From Pleodorina starrii (lineage: Eukaryota; Chlorophyta; Chlorophyceae; Chlamydomonadales; Volvocaceae): a stretch of DNA of 64,000 bases. The first letter of the stretch is position 1. Each line of letters begins with the position of its first letter. The notes beneath the pieces were generated by a model. It saw only the letters and a program-made list of their open reading frames with translations, did no database searches and was not told the origin of the DNA. The stretch covers positions 2,169,001 to 2,233,000 of the forward strand of contig BRXU01000015.1 of assembly GCA_030267565.1 (NCBI GenBank), given 5' to 3'. The position numbers and the translations under genes were made by a program. Shown one piece after another: positions 45,243-57,869 of the stretch.

Positions 45243-48162
45243 ATGGTTGTCTTCAAGACTCGCGAGGGCTGCCAAATGCCGGAGGGTGGCCTCGAGAGTG
45301 GAAACGCTACCGCGAATGGACTGAAGGCCGAGAACTTTCGCTTTTGGTCTGCGCGGGCGTCGCCCTTTTCCGGCGCTGCTCCCATGGCTTCACTGTCGGC
45401 GTCCATCCTCTCGGGCCTTGGACGTCCGGGCGCGAAGGGTGGGCGAGAGGAGCCACACACAGGCTACGAGTTTCCGCCTGAGTACTGCTACCTGAGGACG
45501 AAACAGTGTCCCAGCCTCGCTGGCCTGGGGTGAGTGGCTTTAGTTGTGTCCGTCCTGGCCCCTCCTTGCAAACGAAACCTCATCAGCTTACCGGCAGGAT
45601 ACAGCGAACAATATACTTCAATCGAAGCGTCCAGATCGCAACTGCGTGCGTCATTAGGGACCCTGTTGGCGTTACAAAGCTTGGACTTCTGCACCTGATG
45701 GAACCATAATTGTTAACACCACCACTCAAAAGCTCTGACATGTCCATCTGTATATATGGGAGTGATCTGCCTGCGCTTAAAAGGGACTTTGGCAAGAGCC
45801 ACGTCGGCATCCATCGGCACACATTCTTCGCACGCTGCCCTGCAGAGTGAGGTCCAAGAAGATCATTGTGAAGGATATCAACGGCAAGTCCTATAAATTG
45901 TATATGCTCGTGTAGCTGGTTATGTTGGATCTAGATCGCCCCGTGGGCCGTTTCCCTGCCTTCCGCTAACCCTTCTTGCTGGCCCGTCAGCCCGGCGCTT
46001 TCAAACACGCCGTCCGCTATCTCACCCAGCTGCATCTCCCTCACGGACGTTAATCTGGCCCGGGCCATACGTCCCGCGCCGGCCACCGCGGGGCCTCTCA
46101 CGACAGGGCCACTGTCCGCTGTCCGCCCCCCAACCGCCGCGAAATGCCGCAGTGTACGCTCTGGGGATCTACGTGGACGTGCCAGCGGCCAAGTCGGCTC
46201 TGTCGTCCTTTAAGAAGAAGTCAGAGGAAGAGCTGGCGAAGGACCAAGGCTTCTACGACGGTACGGCGGCCGGGCGCAAGGACCCCTAGGCACGGCCGCC
46301 ACTTGCCCGCCAGCACACAAGCTCCAGCCCACCTTCCTTGGCACATGCTGTTGTGCTTCCATGGCCGCATGCTGTGCCTCCAAGGCCGAGGAGACAAGCG
46401 CCTTGTGCCCCTCATTGTCGTCCTGCGCCCACTCACCCGTCCCTCCGCTGCGGTTTCTTCAGTAAAACCGCCCGTCCGCCCATACCCCCTTTCCATCTGC
46501 CCGGCCGCCCGGCCGCCCGCAGCCGTGGTGTCCGCAGCCAGTGTTGAGAAGACTCTGCGGCTGGTGATCAGCTCCCGACTGGTGGACCGCAAGTGAGCCA
46601 CACCAGGGGGCAGCCCGGGCAGGAGGCAGGGGCACACGTGGGGGGTTTAGGCACCGAAGTTGGGACGGAACACGGGACAGGGGCCCGGACGCGGGGACAT
46701 GAGACATCTGTGGGATTGATCCCGTTGGAAGGCGGGCGTGTGGCTTCCCGTTGCGGTTTCTGCCCCTCTGCTTCTGTTGAACCTTCTGCAGCAGCCGCTG
46801 TTGGTGCTGGGGCGGCGGCGGCGGCGGCTAGCGTCAGCCACGGCCGCACGTCCCGCGCGGCAACATAGCTAGCATGTCTGGACAGGTGCCATTCTGCCAG
46901 TACCGTTCGGGGACCGCTTTCTGCGACCGCAGGAAGTTCCTTGAGGCCCTGGAGGAGCGCCTGGCGCCGCGGCTGAAGCAGGCGAGCGCGAGTGGTGGGG
47001 ACTGGAGAGGCGAGGACCTGCGCTGCGGGACAGGGTCTGTGCGTTTCGCCAGCGCCGGGTCGCAAGATGACCTGCCGGGCTCGTTGCTGCCTCCGGCGTC
47101 GCATGCGCCACTCAGGCGATGCGTGTGCCACTTACTCAGCATCACCACACCACACCGTGCTGCCTGGAACGCGTCGTCGCGTTTGTTCAACGCACCGTCA
47201 TGTGAACATGTGCTGCTACGGGCTGTGCATACGAAACGGCGATTTCGTACCTTGCAATGCCGTACCCGACTGCAGGCGGGCGAGCCGGGTGTGATGGATG
47301 AGTTCCGTCGCCAGTTCGACGGAGTGCACTTCGAGCGGGTGGGTGGCTGGGTGGCTGGGTGGCTGCGTCGATGATAAACAAACGGGGCCCAGACGGGCGC
47401 GATCGGCCAAGCGCCGAGTCTCCTCGCGCCGTGAGCATAGGGCAGTCAAATCAAGAGAAGACGCCTTCGGTGCCCCAGTCGCTGCGGCGTCCGGCCGGGC
47501 CGCGGCCGGGTCCCGGCGTCTTCGCCCCGCTCACCTTCCCGCATATGACCATCTGCTCCGCCTGTTGCTGCCTGCCTGTGCTGCAGGGCTTGGAGATTGC
47601 CTTCACCTGCCCGGACAACAAGAAGCTGGTCACCAACATCGGGGGACAGCAGGTACCTAACGGCGGTTAGGGGTTGGCGGTTATAGCACACCAGGTCAGG
47701 ATGTCTCGTGGCGCGCGTGGGGCCCGGTCGGCCCGCCGAGGTGTTGTGTTCTCTCTCTCTCGTGTGTGTGCGTGTGCGTGTGTGTGTATGTGTGTCCTGA
47801 CGGGTGCGACTTGGTGGGGTCGGTACGGTGGCCCGCGCTGCGAGGAAAGCCGCGGGGCAGGCGCTCCTCGTGCTGCTTTGTGTACGGAAACGGCGCTTTT
47901 GGGTAGAAGGCCCGGAAGAAGACGGTGAGTGATGTGGTCCTCACACGCGTGTGGGTGCCCAGCTGCCCCTGCCAGGACGGTGCTTCTTGACTCCCCGCTG
48001 ACTGCCACCCACTCCTTGCCGCCCCCGCCCCCGCAGAAGGGCACCATCGCCTCCGGCGCGCTGTGCTCCTCCCTCTTCGACATCTACCTGGGCTCCGACC
48101 CCGTCTCCAAAGACGCCAAGGATACCTTTGGTCGCAGCCTCGCCGCCAGCTTCAAGCAGTAG
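45243..48162 (+). CDS. Chalcone-isomerase-like (CHI-fold) protein
   Basis: Eight exons: 45243-45529, 45846-45883, 46153-46260, 46523-46592, 46933-46981, 47276-47338, 47587-47652, 48037-48162; 268 residues. Motifs of the CHI/fatty-acid-binding fold appear in order: GVRSKKIIVKDINVYALGIYVD, LRLVISSRLV, LEERLAPRLK, FRRQF, GLEIAFTC and SLFDIYLGSDPVSKDAK. In algae such proteins are more likely fatty-acid-binding than true chalcone isomerases, because the flavonoid pathway is incomplete; catalytic residues cannot be confirmed here. The junction after exon 2 only works with a GC donor (AACG|GCAAGT), as no GT site gives the right phase. Exon 5 could likewise end at a GC donor (CAG|GCGAGC, at 46981) or be extended to 47038 with a GT donor, adding 19 residues. 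The N-terminal ~70 residues before TGYEFPPEY are poorly conserved in type and may be a targeting peptide. Confidence -1.
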
Positions 48163-51100
48163 CAGTGGGGGCGTGGAGCAGGCCAACAGCAGCAGATTAC
48201 GGTAGCCGATCCAGCACGCCTTTGTTGCCGCTACCGGTTCCGCTAAAAACTAATGTGCTACAGCGTCCAATGCCAACGGCGCGCGGGGCGCGTGAACAGG
48301 GGAGCTGGGCGCGTGCAGGGGTCCTGGCCGCCCGCCGAGGGATTGCCTGGCAGCAGCTCGCTTTAACCAGCGGCGCGGCGTAGACGGCTTGGTTTTAGGG
48401 CGTTGGACGAGGTGGTGGTGGAGAAGGAGTTTCGGGGCCATGCGCCTTCCTGCGGAGAGGCCCGCCGCCAGGGCGCCCCGCGCTCACAAGCCCTGCTGTG
48501 ATGCGGGGCGGGGCGCAACGGTGCGGGCTTGGTGTGTTGTGATGTACTTTCTTCTGGCCACCGGGAAGCTGCCGCGTTGCATGGGATGCCGTACCTGGGG
48601 CCGTACTGTACATGGAGCCGTACTGCCGTAGGATATGGAGCGCTGTTTGCTGGGCGCGGAACAAACCAAGTGCCCTTCTAGGGGGGAGAAGGACGCCCTA
48701 ATCACCCGGGTTCGCTGGCACAGGTGCGACTCGTGCGCATCTGCATTTCTCCTGCTGAAGCAGAAACGTGAAGAGCCTGCGGCCCTCTTCGGCCAGGGAG
48801 GCGTGGCTTCTGTCAGGTGCCCAAGTGACGCAGCACCCGAGACCCGACTCGTCAAGAATCAAGTAATGTCAATAAAGTGGATTGTAGGATCCACCGCGCC
48901 TGTGGGCCTGCAGGTCTTGCAGCCGGAAACCCGGAATAACTGGAGAGCGAGCATTCGCATTCGCCAGCCAAGGACGCCGGCGCCCAAATCAAGTTGGTGT
49001 AACGAGTTAAGCACGTCCAGGGTCTTGCATTCCGATCTGAAGCCGTGTCGCAATCGGTTGCGTTACTATGCGCGTGATAAGGCTTATGCGGGCAGGGCCG
49101 AGAAAACAGGGCACGGTTCGACGGTTGTGCACCTCAGGTCGGTAGTACACATTACTGGGACGCGGATGTTGCCTGATGCTGCATGGCAGCAATGTGAAAG
49201 TGAACACGATTTTGGAAAGTTAAGTCAAATCCACATTTGCAACCAGTCAGTAAGTCGGACCCAGAGCAGACTGGTCGGACCACAAGGCGCGGTTGCAGTG
49301 CACTGTAGTGCCTAGCACTACAGCAGCAGGCCACGTGCTCTGACCAGCAGTTCCCAATTCGAAGACCCCCTAACCGTAGTAGGCAGTGTAGGCCGCCGGG
49401 TCATGGCCACCCGCAACTGCTGTGCAAGCCACTCGCATTCCGACAGGCAGTTCTTCGCATCGATCTCGAATGGAGAAATGGAACCTGCGCGCCGCGGAGA
49501 GCGTTATTCGCTTATGGCGACGCCTGTTACCAGATATGGGTATATCGGTACGTAGTTTGTAGATTTTAAAGATGCAATATGGATCGGACAAACACAACCT
49601 AATAAGGTTCCCACTTTCAACGACCGCACACCTTCGGAGCGCGCCGTATTTCGTGAAAGGAATACGGGTGCGATGCTCGACGCGCCCTTCGGGCTCACTT
49701 CGGGGTGGGGTTGCCAGTGACACCTGGGTGTGCCCGGGCGGCCGCCCCTGCAGCTGGACACGGCACACCTTGGCAGGTCACCGGTGCGGTGAGCCTTACA
49801 TCGCACGCACATCGATATGCGGCGAACACCACATCTTGATGCAACTGCAAGCACATTGCTGTTCAGGCACCCACCGAGCTCGCCCCTTCGATTGCGCTGT
49901 CCGTTGATGGTGCCTCTGATGACAGCGGTAGCGCATAAGCGCGTCAGAAGAATCTATCCCTTGGCTCTCCGGGGGCTGCCAGCGAAGTATGGCTGTTCAG
50001 GGTTGAGTCCCTGGTCGCTTGGGCCGCTTTGCCTCCCGCGATTTGGGTTTCGGCCGCAGCAGCGTTGGGTGTGGTAGTGGCCGGTGGTCCTTTTTAGTCC
50101 ACTGGAGCCGGTTATGTGCAGGTGCTGGCATAACTTACCGAGGTCACGTATAACGTTTTGTCAGGGTTACTAGCATGTGTGGTATAACGTAGCAGCCATC
50201 GAAAGCCCACTTTACGCGTCGTCTCCTGCGTACTTCTTAACTGTGTCTTCATCCCTTTCAGCCCAACTTCTGCCGCACAATCGGCCCCGACATCCAGCGG
50301 GGGTTTCCGTCCTCGCAAGCCCGCCAAGGCGAGTGGCTGGCACGTCCGCCCGCGTATGTAAGGCTCACCTGACGTACGTCGACCTTGACATGAGGTGGTG
50401 AATGGCGAGTGGTACCTGATTACACATACATTCGGGCGTGCACCCGTGCGGTATGTATCATGTGTCGTGCACATACCGGTATCGTCCACCCACATGCATT
50501 GCTTGCGCGACTTCATCTCCTGCGTTCTCCTGGGCCACTTGCCTGTACGGAGATCTGGAGGCGCAGCCCCCCGCAGCCACGCTCGCTTAGGGTTGTTGTG
50601 CCAGGCGACCACGCAGGGCCACACCACATCATTTGACACGCGCATCTGTCGGGATTCAGGCGGCTTCGCATGCACTCGCATGCTCAGCTGCTTTCCGTTG
50701 GCATGCACCCGACTGTGAATTCTGCTACCGTCATCATAATTTCCGACGACCCAATCGCTCAGAAGTCGCCCATTCAGGCCACCCAGGACTAAGGGTATGC
50801 TCGATCTGGCGAACCTTCCAACCAAGCGCACAGGGTTAGCACACGGGGAAACCGCACACAGGAAATCGCACGCTTGTCGTATCACGATTGGAGCATTGGA
50901 GGATGATGCGCTCCCGAACATCGAAATGACCGAAAACCTGGCGCCTGGCCAAAACATAGACGCGATGTAGTAAAAGAATTCAACCCCTTCCGTTCACAAC
51001 AGCATACGGTATCACAGCTCACGGCAGCCTGTGGCACCGCGACGTTCGGGGATGCACGCTACACGTCTGTTTTAGCGCGCGAATGAAAGCAAAACCCTAG

Positions 51101-52092
51101 GTAGATACAACGTCAGTGCCTATCATGAGCAGCGCTGGATGCTTAGGTTGGTGTCTGATGATCGCATGAAGTCCCACTGTCTTCGACGCGATACATAAGG
51201 GCGAGCATTCCTGAACACCTTCCGGTAACGCGTACATACATGATACCAACGATACTAGCGAATCAGAGTTTCGAAGTGCCGCCTGCCGGAATAGTACCAA
51301 CACAAGTACCACTGCCGCCCCCTCGATGACGAAATTGAGGCTACGGAGTCTTACTTTAACTTGTCCCTTTGTTTCACATGCATTATACGTGGTCATCGAC
51401 TGTTGCCGGCCAGATCATGTAGTTACTTCAGCTTTACGAGCGACGTCTGACGACGTCTCCACGCTTGACTGAAAAACGCGTCCAACAGCGGCACATTTAG
51501 CTGATATCTGCAATCATTACCTTACATATTTCCACAGTAGTTACTTCAATGCACTGAGGTGCGCAGGTGCATATGCATATTACGCACGTACATCTGCCTT
51601 GACGTCCGAATAGGAGGTCGGCCACCGTACACGACGTCTCCAAAAGTTGCCGGCCGTAATAAGTGATTCGACAAACTACTTTTGCGCACTATTTTCGCAT
51701 TCATATGTCATACGTTATTTTAATGCCTTGGAAATTTTGCACATAACTGGGGGAGCACGCGCCCAGCACGCGATTGTCGGCGATCGGCGACATAGATTCA
51801 TTAGCAGCTCAAATACATTGTCTGCGAAATGTGCACGTGCACAAACAAAGGCGCAGGTCGTGAGTAGGCCGTATCTCAGGGGCCGTATCTCTTCAAAGTG
51901 TGAGGCAAATCCCCAGCGCGGGGCGAAGGTATGATGCAAAAGGATGCTAACAGGCGCGTATGATTTTCGTCTCAGTTGGCGGTGCGTCTAAAGCTTGAGA
52001 GGTTTGTCATGCTCTTCGGAAACTCCCTATAAGTCACCAGTCATCGTGAAAGACCTCCGCTGATTACAGACACCGTGATTGAATTGAATGCA
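48163..52092. other. Gene-poor intergenic region
   Basis: Starts with the 3' UTR of the CHI-like gene and ends with the upstream region of the zinc-finger gene. A 281-codon minus-strand frame (50957-50112) is open but has no recognisable domain, no splice continuation and unremarkable composition, so I do not call it a gene. Near 51420 and 51537 the string TAGTTACTTCA occurs twice. No tRNA or rRNA seen. Confidence -1.
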
Positions 52093-55000
52093 ATGCTCGC
52101 AGCGCCTCATAGGGCTGGCGAGGCAGGGCAACTGCCTCCGATGGCGCACTGCCTTAAGCACAAGGGCAACTACAGCGATGAGTTCTGGATGCTCAGTTTC
52201 AAGGTGGGGATGCAGTTATTCCCGTTGTGGCCGGGGGACGTCCCTCCTGATTCACGTTGTCCAGCTATGGGTGGTTAGGCAAAGCCGCCCACCCAAACAG
52301 CGCTGCCAAGCGCACCGGCTCAGGCCGCAGCTCTTGTCCAGTATGTTGCAATCTCACGATGCGCACGTAGTGGTCAAACTCGCCCCTCCTACCTGCACGG
52401 CCCGCCGTCCCCCCAGGTGGTGCCATGTACCAAGACGTACGTATCTCGCTCGCTAGCTGGGGCGACTGGGGCGGGAAGCCGGCTCTGCCCCGGCAGGGGC
52501 CCGCTGCATGGACGGGAGTCTCCGAGCGCTTCGCGTCCACCCGCACCCTGTCGTTGTGTGTTCCGTGCACGGCAGGGGCTAGGGCAATGCCCACGATATG
52601 CGCCGCCTCTACCCTGAACGAGCTGCCAGCGCGGGACCAGGTTGTGTTTGTGTCGTTGCGCGCCCGCCCCAGTGCGCGCCTTGCTCCGCGACGCGCTCCG
52701 TGCTTGGTTTTGTCGTTTGTCAAGGACGACCTTGCATCGCCAGCCTCCCCTGCCTCCTCCTGATGCTGTTGCCACCCAATCCATCCATCCATCCATCGTC
52801 GCACCGCCTCCTTATAAACTGGATTGGCTGCACCGCAGATACGCGCACTCCTGGTCCAGTTGCCCATGCGCACACCCGGGCGAAACGGCCCGTCGGCGGG
52901 ACCCCACCCTGTTCAACTACCAGCCCGTGCTCTGTCCCAATGTCAAGTCGGTGAGTGGTTGGCGGGGCTATCTTAAAGCCCCGACTGCTGAGCGGGTCGC
53001 TAGTCTGTCTCTGCGGCACCTCTGCGGCACACACACACACACGCGCGCATGTTTCGCCAACATAAATCGCTGTGTGTGAGAAAGAGGCGGGTAACCCGCG
53101 ATGTAGTCTCAGCGAAGCCGCATCTCCCAACCACGACTGCCGCGAGCCCTGGCTTGCGCGACTGGGGTTTGCGGAGGGCGGGCCGCTGCAGCGCCCGGAT
53201 AGCGGAGGGATACGTTGTACCTGCCTGCCTCACACACCCCATTCGGTGGGCCTTCCCATCTGACACCCTGGCGGGCCGGGCCGGGTCGATTGGACCCAAG
53301 GCTGGCCGCCGTTCGTCTCGCGAGATGGTCGCTCGATGACTCGGTACTTGTCTCTTCGCATCGTCACAGCGACCTGCTCTGGGACCCACATGTGCTCTGG
53401 GACCCACATGTGCTCTGGGACCCACATGTGCTCTGGGACCCACATGTGCTCTGGGACCCACATGTGCTCTGGGACCCACATGTGCTCTGGGACCCACATG
53501 TGCGGTCCCTCCCCCTTTGGGACTTGCTGCCCTCCTTCCTCCCTCCCTCTGTGGTGGCCCTCTGCAGAAATCCGGTTGCCCCGCCGGCGACTCGTGCGGA
53601 TACGCGCACAACGTCTTTGAGCAGTGGCTGCATCCGCAGCGGTGAGGGAGGGAGAGGGGAAGGGAGGGGAAGGGAGGGAGAGAGCCGGCTGCTGCGCCCG
53701 CGCCGCTGCCAGCCCGCCTCACTCCCGTCGCGGCCGGCCCCGTATCCCGCCGTGCTTCCCGCAAGGGCACCGTCGCATTCCCGGGTGCATGTAAACCCTG
53801 TAAAGTGACACATACCAATACGTATGATGAGTCTAGAGTGCATCGGGAGGCGCCACACGCCGGCAGTCGCTGCTCTGTCGTGTACTGCCAACCAACGGCG
53901 CATCCCGAGGGAAGCCCTCCGTGTGCTGCCATCCAGCCATCCAGCCATCCAGCCATCCAGCCCTCCTGCCCCTCCCCCCGCCTCGCTCTTCCTGATCCCC
54001 TCCTACCTTGCTCTGTTCACACCCGTGCCTGCCCGCCTGCCCGCCTCCGCCCGCGCCGCCCTCGGTCCCCCAAAGGTACAAGGCGCTCATGTGCACGTAC
54101 GGCAGCCAGTGCACGCGCCCCTCGTGTTTCTTCGCGCACAGCTTGGACGAGCTCCGTGTCCCCTGGAAGGGCGGACCGGGCAGCGGCAGCACCGCCGGCG
54201 GCGACCAGCAGCAGCAGCAGCGAAGGCCCGGATCAAGCGGGAATCCCGGGGAGGGCGACGCGGCCAGTGGCCTGGGGGGCCACTTAGGCCCGCCGGGGAT
54301 GGGCGGTGCCGGAGGCGGAAGTGGCGGCGTGCCGGCGGGTACCGACCCGGAAGCGGCAGCGGTGGCGGCGGCGGCCGCCGCCGGGGCCGCCGCCGCGCGC
54401 AGCAGCAGCAGCTCTTCAGTGCCAGGCCACGCGGCGGCGGCGGCGGCGGCGGCGGCGGGTGTGATGGTTGGCAGCGCGGGCAGCGGCAGCAACAGTCGGT
54501 CGCGGCTGTTGATCCAGGCGTCGAGCGGCTTGCAGCAGCAGTTGCAGCTGCAGCACGGCCAGGGAGCCGGCGGGCTGATGTCTGGGGGGAGCGGGACGCA
54601 CGCGGTTGTGGATGTGCGGGTGGTGGCAGGTGCGGACGTGCGGGGGTGCGGGGGCGGGCAGGTGCCGGCAGCGCTGCTGCTCCCACGAAGGAAGTAGGGG
54701 GACCTCACTCACCGGAATGCGCATCTCCTCCCTCCCTCGCCCTCGCCCGCTACCTCTCCATCTCCTGGTGGGAGCAAACCGCAGCATCAGCAGCCGCAGC
54801 CACATCAGAAGCCGCAGCCGCACCAGCGCGACCCAATACCGCGCTCCAGCCCTCTCGCGTCGTTGCGTCCAGTTTCCAGTTTCCCGCTCGCTGCGCTCCC
54901 CTCCACTATCCTGTTGGTACCGTTCTTTTGTGTAGCCCCTTTGAATTCGTATAATTCCCTGTCAGCTTGCTGATCCCGACGGTTTTCCTTCAACCCCTTC

Positions 55001-57869
55001 CCCCATCCCTCTACGGACTATACGTAGATGACTCCCATCCCTCTACGGCCCCCGCACGTCTTGTCTCTTCCCCTCATCCCTCCATGCCCCCCCCCATCCG
55101 CTCTCCCGCACCCCAGGCGGCTCCATCCAGGGCCTCTCCAGCGATCACTCGCTCAGCATGCCCTTCCAACCACAACACCAACAGCACCACCACCACCACA
55201 ACCAGCAGCCACACATGCTGCGCCGGGGCACTGCCGCCAGCGGCTCCATCGCGCGCCGCCCTAGCGTCAGTACGATGAGCGCCTCGGCGCCGTACGACCT
55301 GGAAACCGCCACTTCCGTACCGGTGGACAGCGCCTCGCTGCCGGGACCGGGCCAGCTGTACCGCTCCCATTCCAACGGCAGTACATTGTACGCTGGCCTG
55401 ACGGAGGAAGTCCCCCTAGCGGGCCCCGGCGGCGGCACTGGCGGCGGCGGCGGCGGCCAGTCAACCACAGTCTCTGGGCCGGCGGCGGCGGCAGCGGGCT
55501 GCGCTCCAGGGACGACCGCCGACGGCGCGACGGAGTCGACGTCAGCGACGTCGCTCTATCAGACGCCGCCGTCGACGAGTCAACCCCAGCTGACGGTGCC
55601 GGGCCTGGCGTCGTTGGGGATATACGTCGGTGGAAATGCGGCGCAGGGCGCTGGCGGCAGCGGCGGGCCGGGCGAGCTGGTCGGGGCTGGTGGCGGCGGC
55701 GCGGCGGCGGCGGCGGCGGGCCCTGGGATGCCCGGCGGCCGGCCCCTTCCGCTAGGGGCACCACAGCTGCAGCAGCACCTTCAGCAGCTGCACCAACACC
55801 AGCAGCAGATGCAGCTCCAGCATCATCATCAGCAGCAGCAGCAGCCCTTACAAGCACACAGGACAGGTCCCGCGCCGCCTGTGCTGACGTCATCAGGGTC
55901 CTTTGGTCGGTCCCACCTGGGCTCCAGCCACCAGCTGCCGCAGCACCACCACCACCACCACCAGCCGTCCGCGGGCTCTTACCGCCACGGAGGCGGTGGC
56001 AGCTCCGGGCCGGCGGCGTGGGTGGCGTCGGTGCACCCGCATCCGCATCCGCATTCGCAGCAGCACAGCGGCGGATTCGACTTTGGGCCCACCGGCGGCG
56101 GCGGCGGCACTGCGTCGCTGGACTTCACGAGTGTGCCCCCCAACACCACGAGCTTCGGCATGCAGTCGACCAACCTGCTGGACATGTCGGAGGAGGTGGA
56201 GCCCTCGGGTGGGTTGGGTCCTGAAGGGGGCTGTTGGGGTTGTAGGGTTTTAGGGTTTTGGGGATGAGGAGCATAGAGTATTAGAGGGCGTCCAAAGAGG
56301 TATGCTGACAGGCCTATTGCGTTGGGCTGTATGGGTGTATGCGGGGGCCCGGTTGGAAGTGTTTGATCCCGCTCGAGCATAGCGTAGTCGTCATCGTCAT
56401 CGTCATCATCGCCCTTCCAACCCGCTTTGGACTGTCGTACTCCCCCCCCCCTCGACCCACCCTCCCTCCCTCCCTGGGCTGCACGGCACCTCGCTGCGCC
56501 TCCCAGGGCTCCTCAGCGGCGGCTGGGTCCCCGTCGCGCTGCCGACCTCAAACAGCCGCGAGGGCATTGTCTCCTTGACGGCTTTCAGCCAGCCGCCCAA
56601 CCAGCAGCAGCAAAGCAAGCAAGGCCTGGCGCTGGGGCCCCCGGGCCCCTACACTGGCAACAGCAGCAGCAGCGGCGGCCACCCGCGGCTGACCGTGTCT
56701 CGCAGCTTCAGCCCCATACTATCGGACGACTCCGCCGGCGCCAGCGCGGCAGCCGCGGAGCAGGTCCGGCAGCAGGTGCAGCAGCTGCAGCTCGGTGGGC
56801 AGGCGGGGGCCCCGATGCAGTCGCCGGCGCAGCAGCAGCAGCAGCAGCAGCAGCCAGCCGGGGGGCAGGACGCAGCCACGGCGGCAGCAGCGGCAGCGGC
56901 GGCTGTCGGCATCCTGGCCCTCGGCGACGGCGGCGGCGGCGGCGGTGTTCCCCAGCAGGTGAGCTGCTGATGCGGGTGGGGTACGTTGTACGACATGGTG
57001 GCAGCTCCTGGCGCAGCCGCCCTATCTATCTGTCGATCTATCTATATACCTATCTATCTATCTATCTGTCGATCTATCTGTCCATCTACCTGGCTATCAG
57101 ACACACACACACATGCACACGCACACAACGCATGCGTTGGGCTGCTGCCGGCTAGTGCTGTGGCGGTGGTGCGGGTGCGGATGCCGTCCCGCGCTTTGGG
57201 CCACTGAACTCGCTCTGCCGTGCTGTGCTGTGCCGTGCTGTGCTGTGTTCCGCTGCGCCGCAGGGAATCTTCGCAGACGCCGGCAGGACCGGCTTCCGCC
57301 GCCACGCCGGCCTGCACCTGCCCGGCCCCGGCCTCGCCCTCGGCCCCACGCCGCCGACCTCGACCTCGCCATCGCCCGACCTGCAGGGCGCATCCTCCTC
57401 CTCCTCCGCCGCTGCCGCCGCCGCCGCCGTTTCCCCCGGCAGCGCGGCGCGCATCGATCCGGACGTCGAGATGCTGCTGCTGTCCTCTTTGCAGCTGCAG
57501 CTCAACCACGCCGGCGCGGCCTGCCACCCCGTCGTGTCGTCCTTTCCGGCGCGCAATTGGCTGCGTCAGGCGCTCCAGGGGCGGGCTCAGACCGCCACCC
57601 GGATGTACCTGCTGGACTTGTTGGCGCAGTACATGCCGCCCGATCAGTTGGCGGTTATACGGCGGTTGGTGGATTGCCTGGAGGACGCCGGCGCGCTGCT
57701 GAGCTGCTTTGCGGGATCTGCGGGCGGGGCGGCGCCGGCGGCGGCAGCGGCGGCGGGTGGACCGCCGGCGGGGGGCGTGGCGGGCGTGGGAGGCGTGGGG
57801 GTCGCGCCGGGCGCGCTGGGCGCCGGCGTGGGCGTTGGAACGGCCGGTGTAGGCATCGGGCCCGCTTGA
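52093..57869 (+). CDS. Plant-type tandem CCCH zinc-finger protein (RR-TZF-like), Gln/His/Gly-rich
   Basis: Eight exons: 52093-52203, 52417-52436, 52839-52950, 53568-53641, 54076-54629, 55117-56208, 56507-56958, 57264-57869; 1006 residues. Plant proteins of this class bind RNA and act in mRNA decay and translation in cytoplasmic granules. The N-terminal 130 residues follow the plant layout: SDEFWMLSFK, then C-x10-C-x3-H ending CAHPGE, ARRRDPTLFNY, a C-x8-C-x5-C-x3-H finger (GCPAGDSCGYAH), FEQWLHPQRYK, and a C-x5-C-x4-C-x3-H finger (CTRPSCFFAH) with LDELRVPW. Exon 2 is a 20-nt microexon that supplies the first cysteine. The rest is low complexity: poly-Ala, poly-Gln and poly-His runs, with short conserved-looking patches such as SRSFSPILSDDSAG and a C-terminal helical segment (NWLRQAL ... 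LAQYMPPDQLAVIRRLVD). If the exon 5 donor is skipped the frame runs to a stop at 54697, giving a short fingers-only isoform. The ATG at 52093 is the first in frame; extra upstream exons are possible. Confidence -1.
53375..53500. repeat. 18-bp minisatellite in intron 3 of the zinc-finger gene
   Basis: Seven exact copies of TGCTCTGGGACCCACATG. Because the unit is a multiple of three and stop-free, all six frames stay open across it, giving false repeats such as LWDPHV or WVPEHM. It lies between exons 3 and 4 and shows no splice support of its own. Confidence -1.
57024..57080. repeat. (TATC)n microsatellite in intron 7 of the zinc-finger gene
   Basis: Imperfect run of CTAT/CTGT tetranucleotides followed by an (AC)n stretch to about 57115, within the last intron of the gene. 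Confidence -1.

Noticed and set aside
45884..45908. Stop after KLYMLV as the end of a short CHI-like protein
   Set aside because: The conserved CHI fold continues in later exons in phase if the GC donor at 45884 is used, so the stop is intronic.
50112..50957. 281-codon minus-strand frame as a gene
   Set aside because: No recognisable motif, no splice-linked neighbours, and composition typical of noncoding DNA here. A protein search and RNA-seq would decide.
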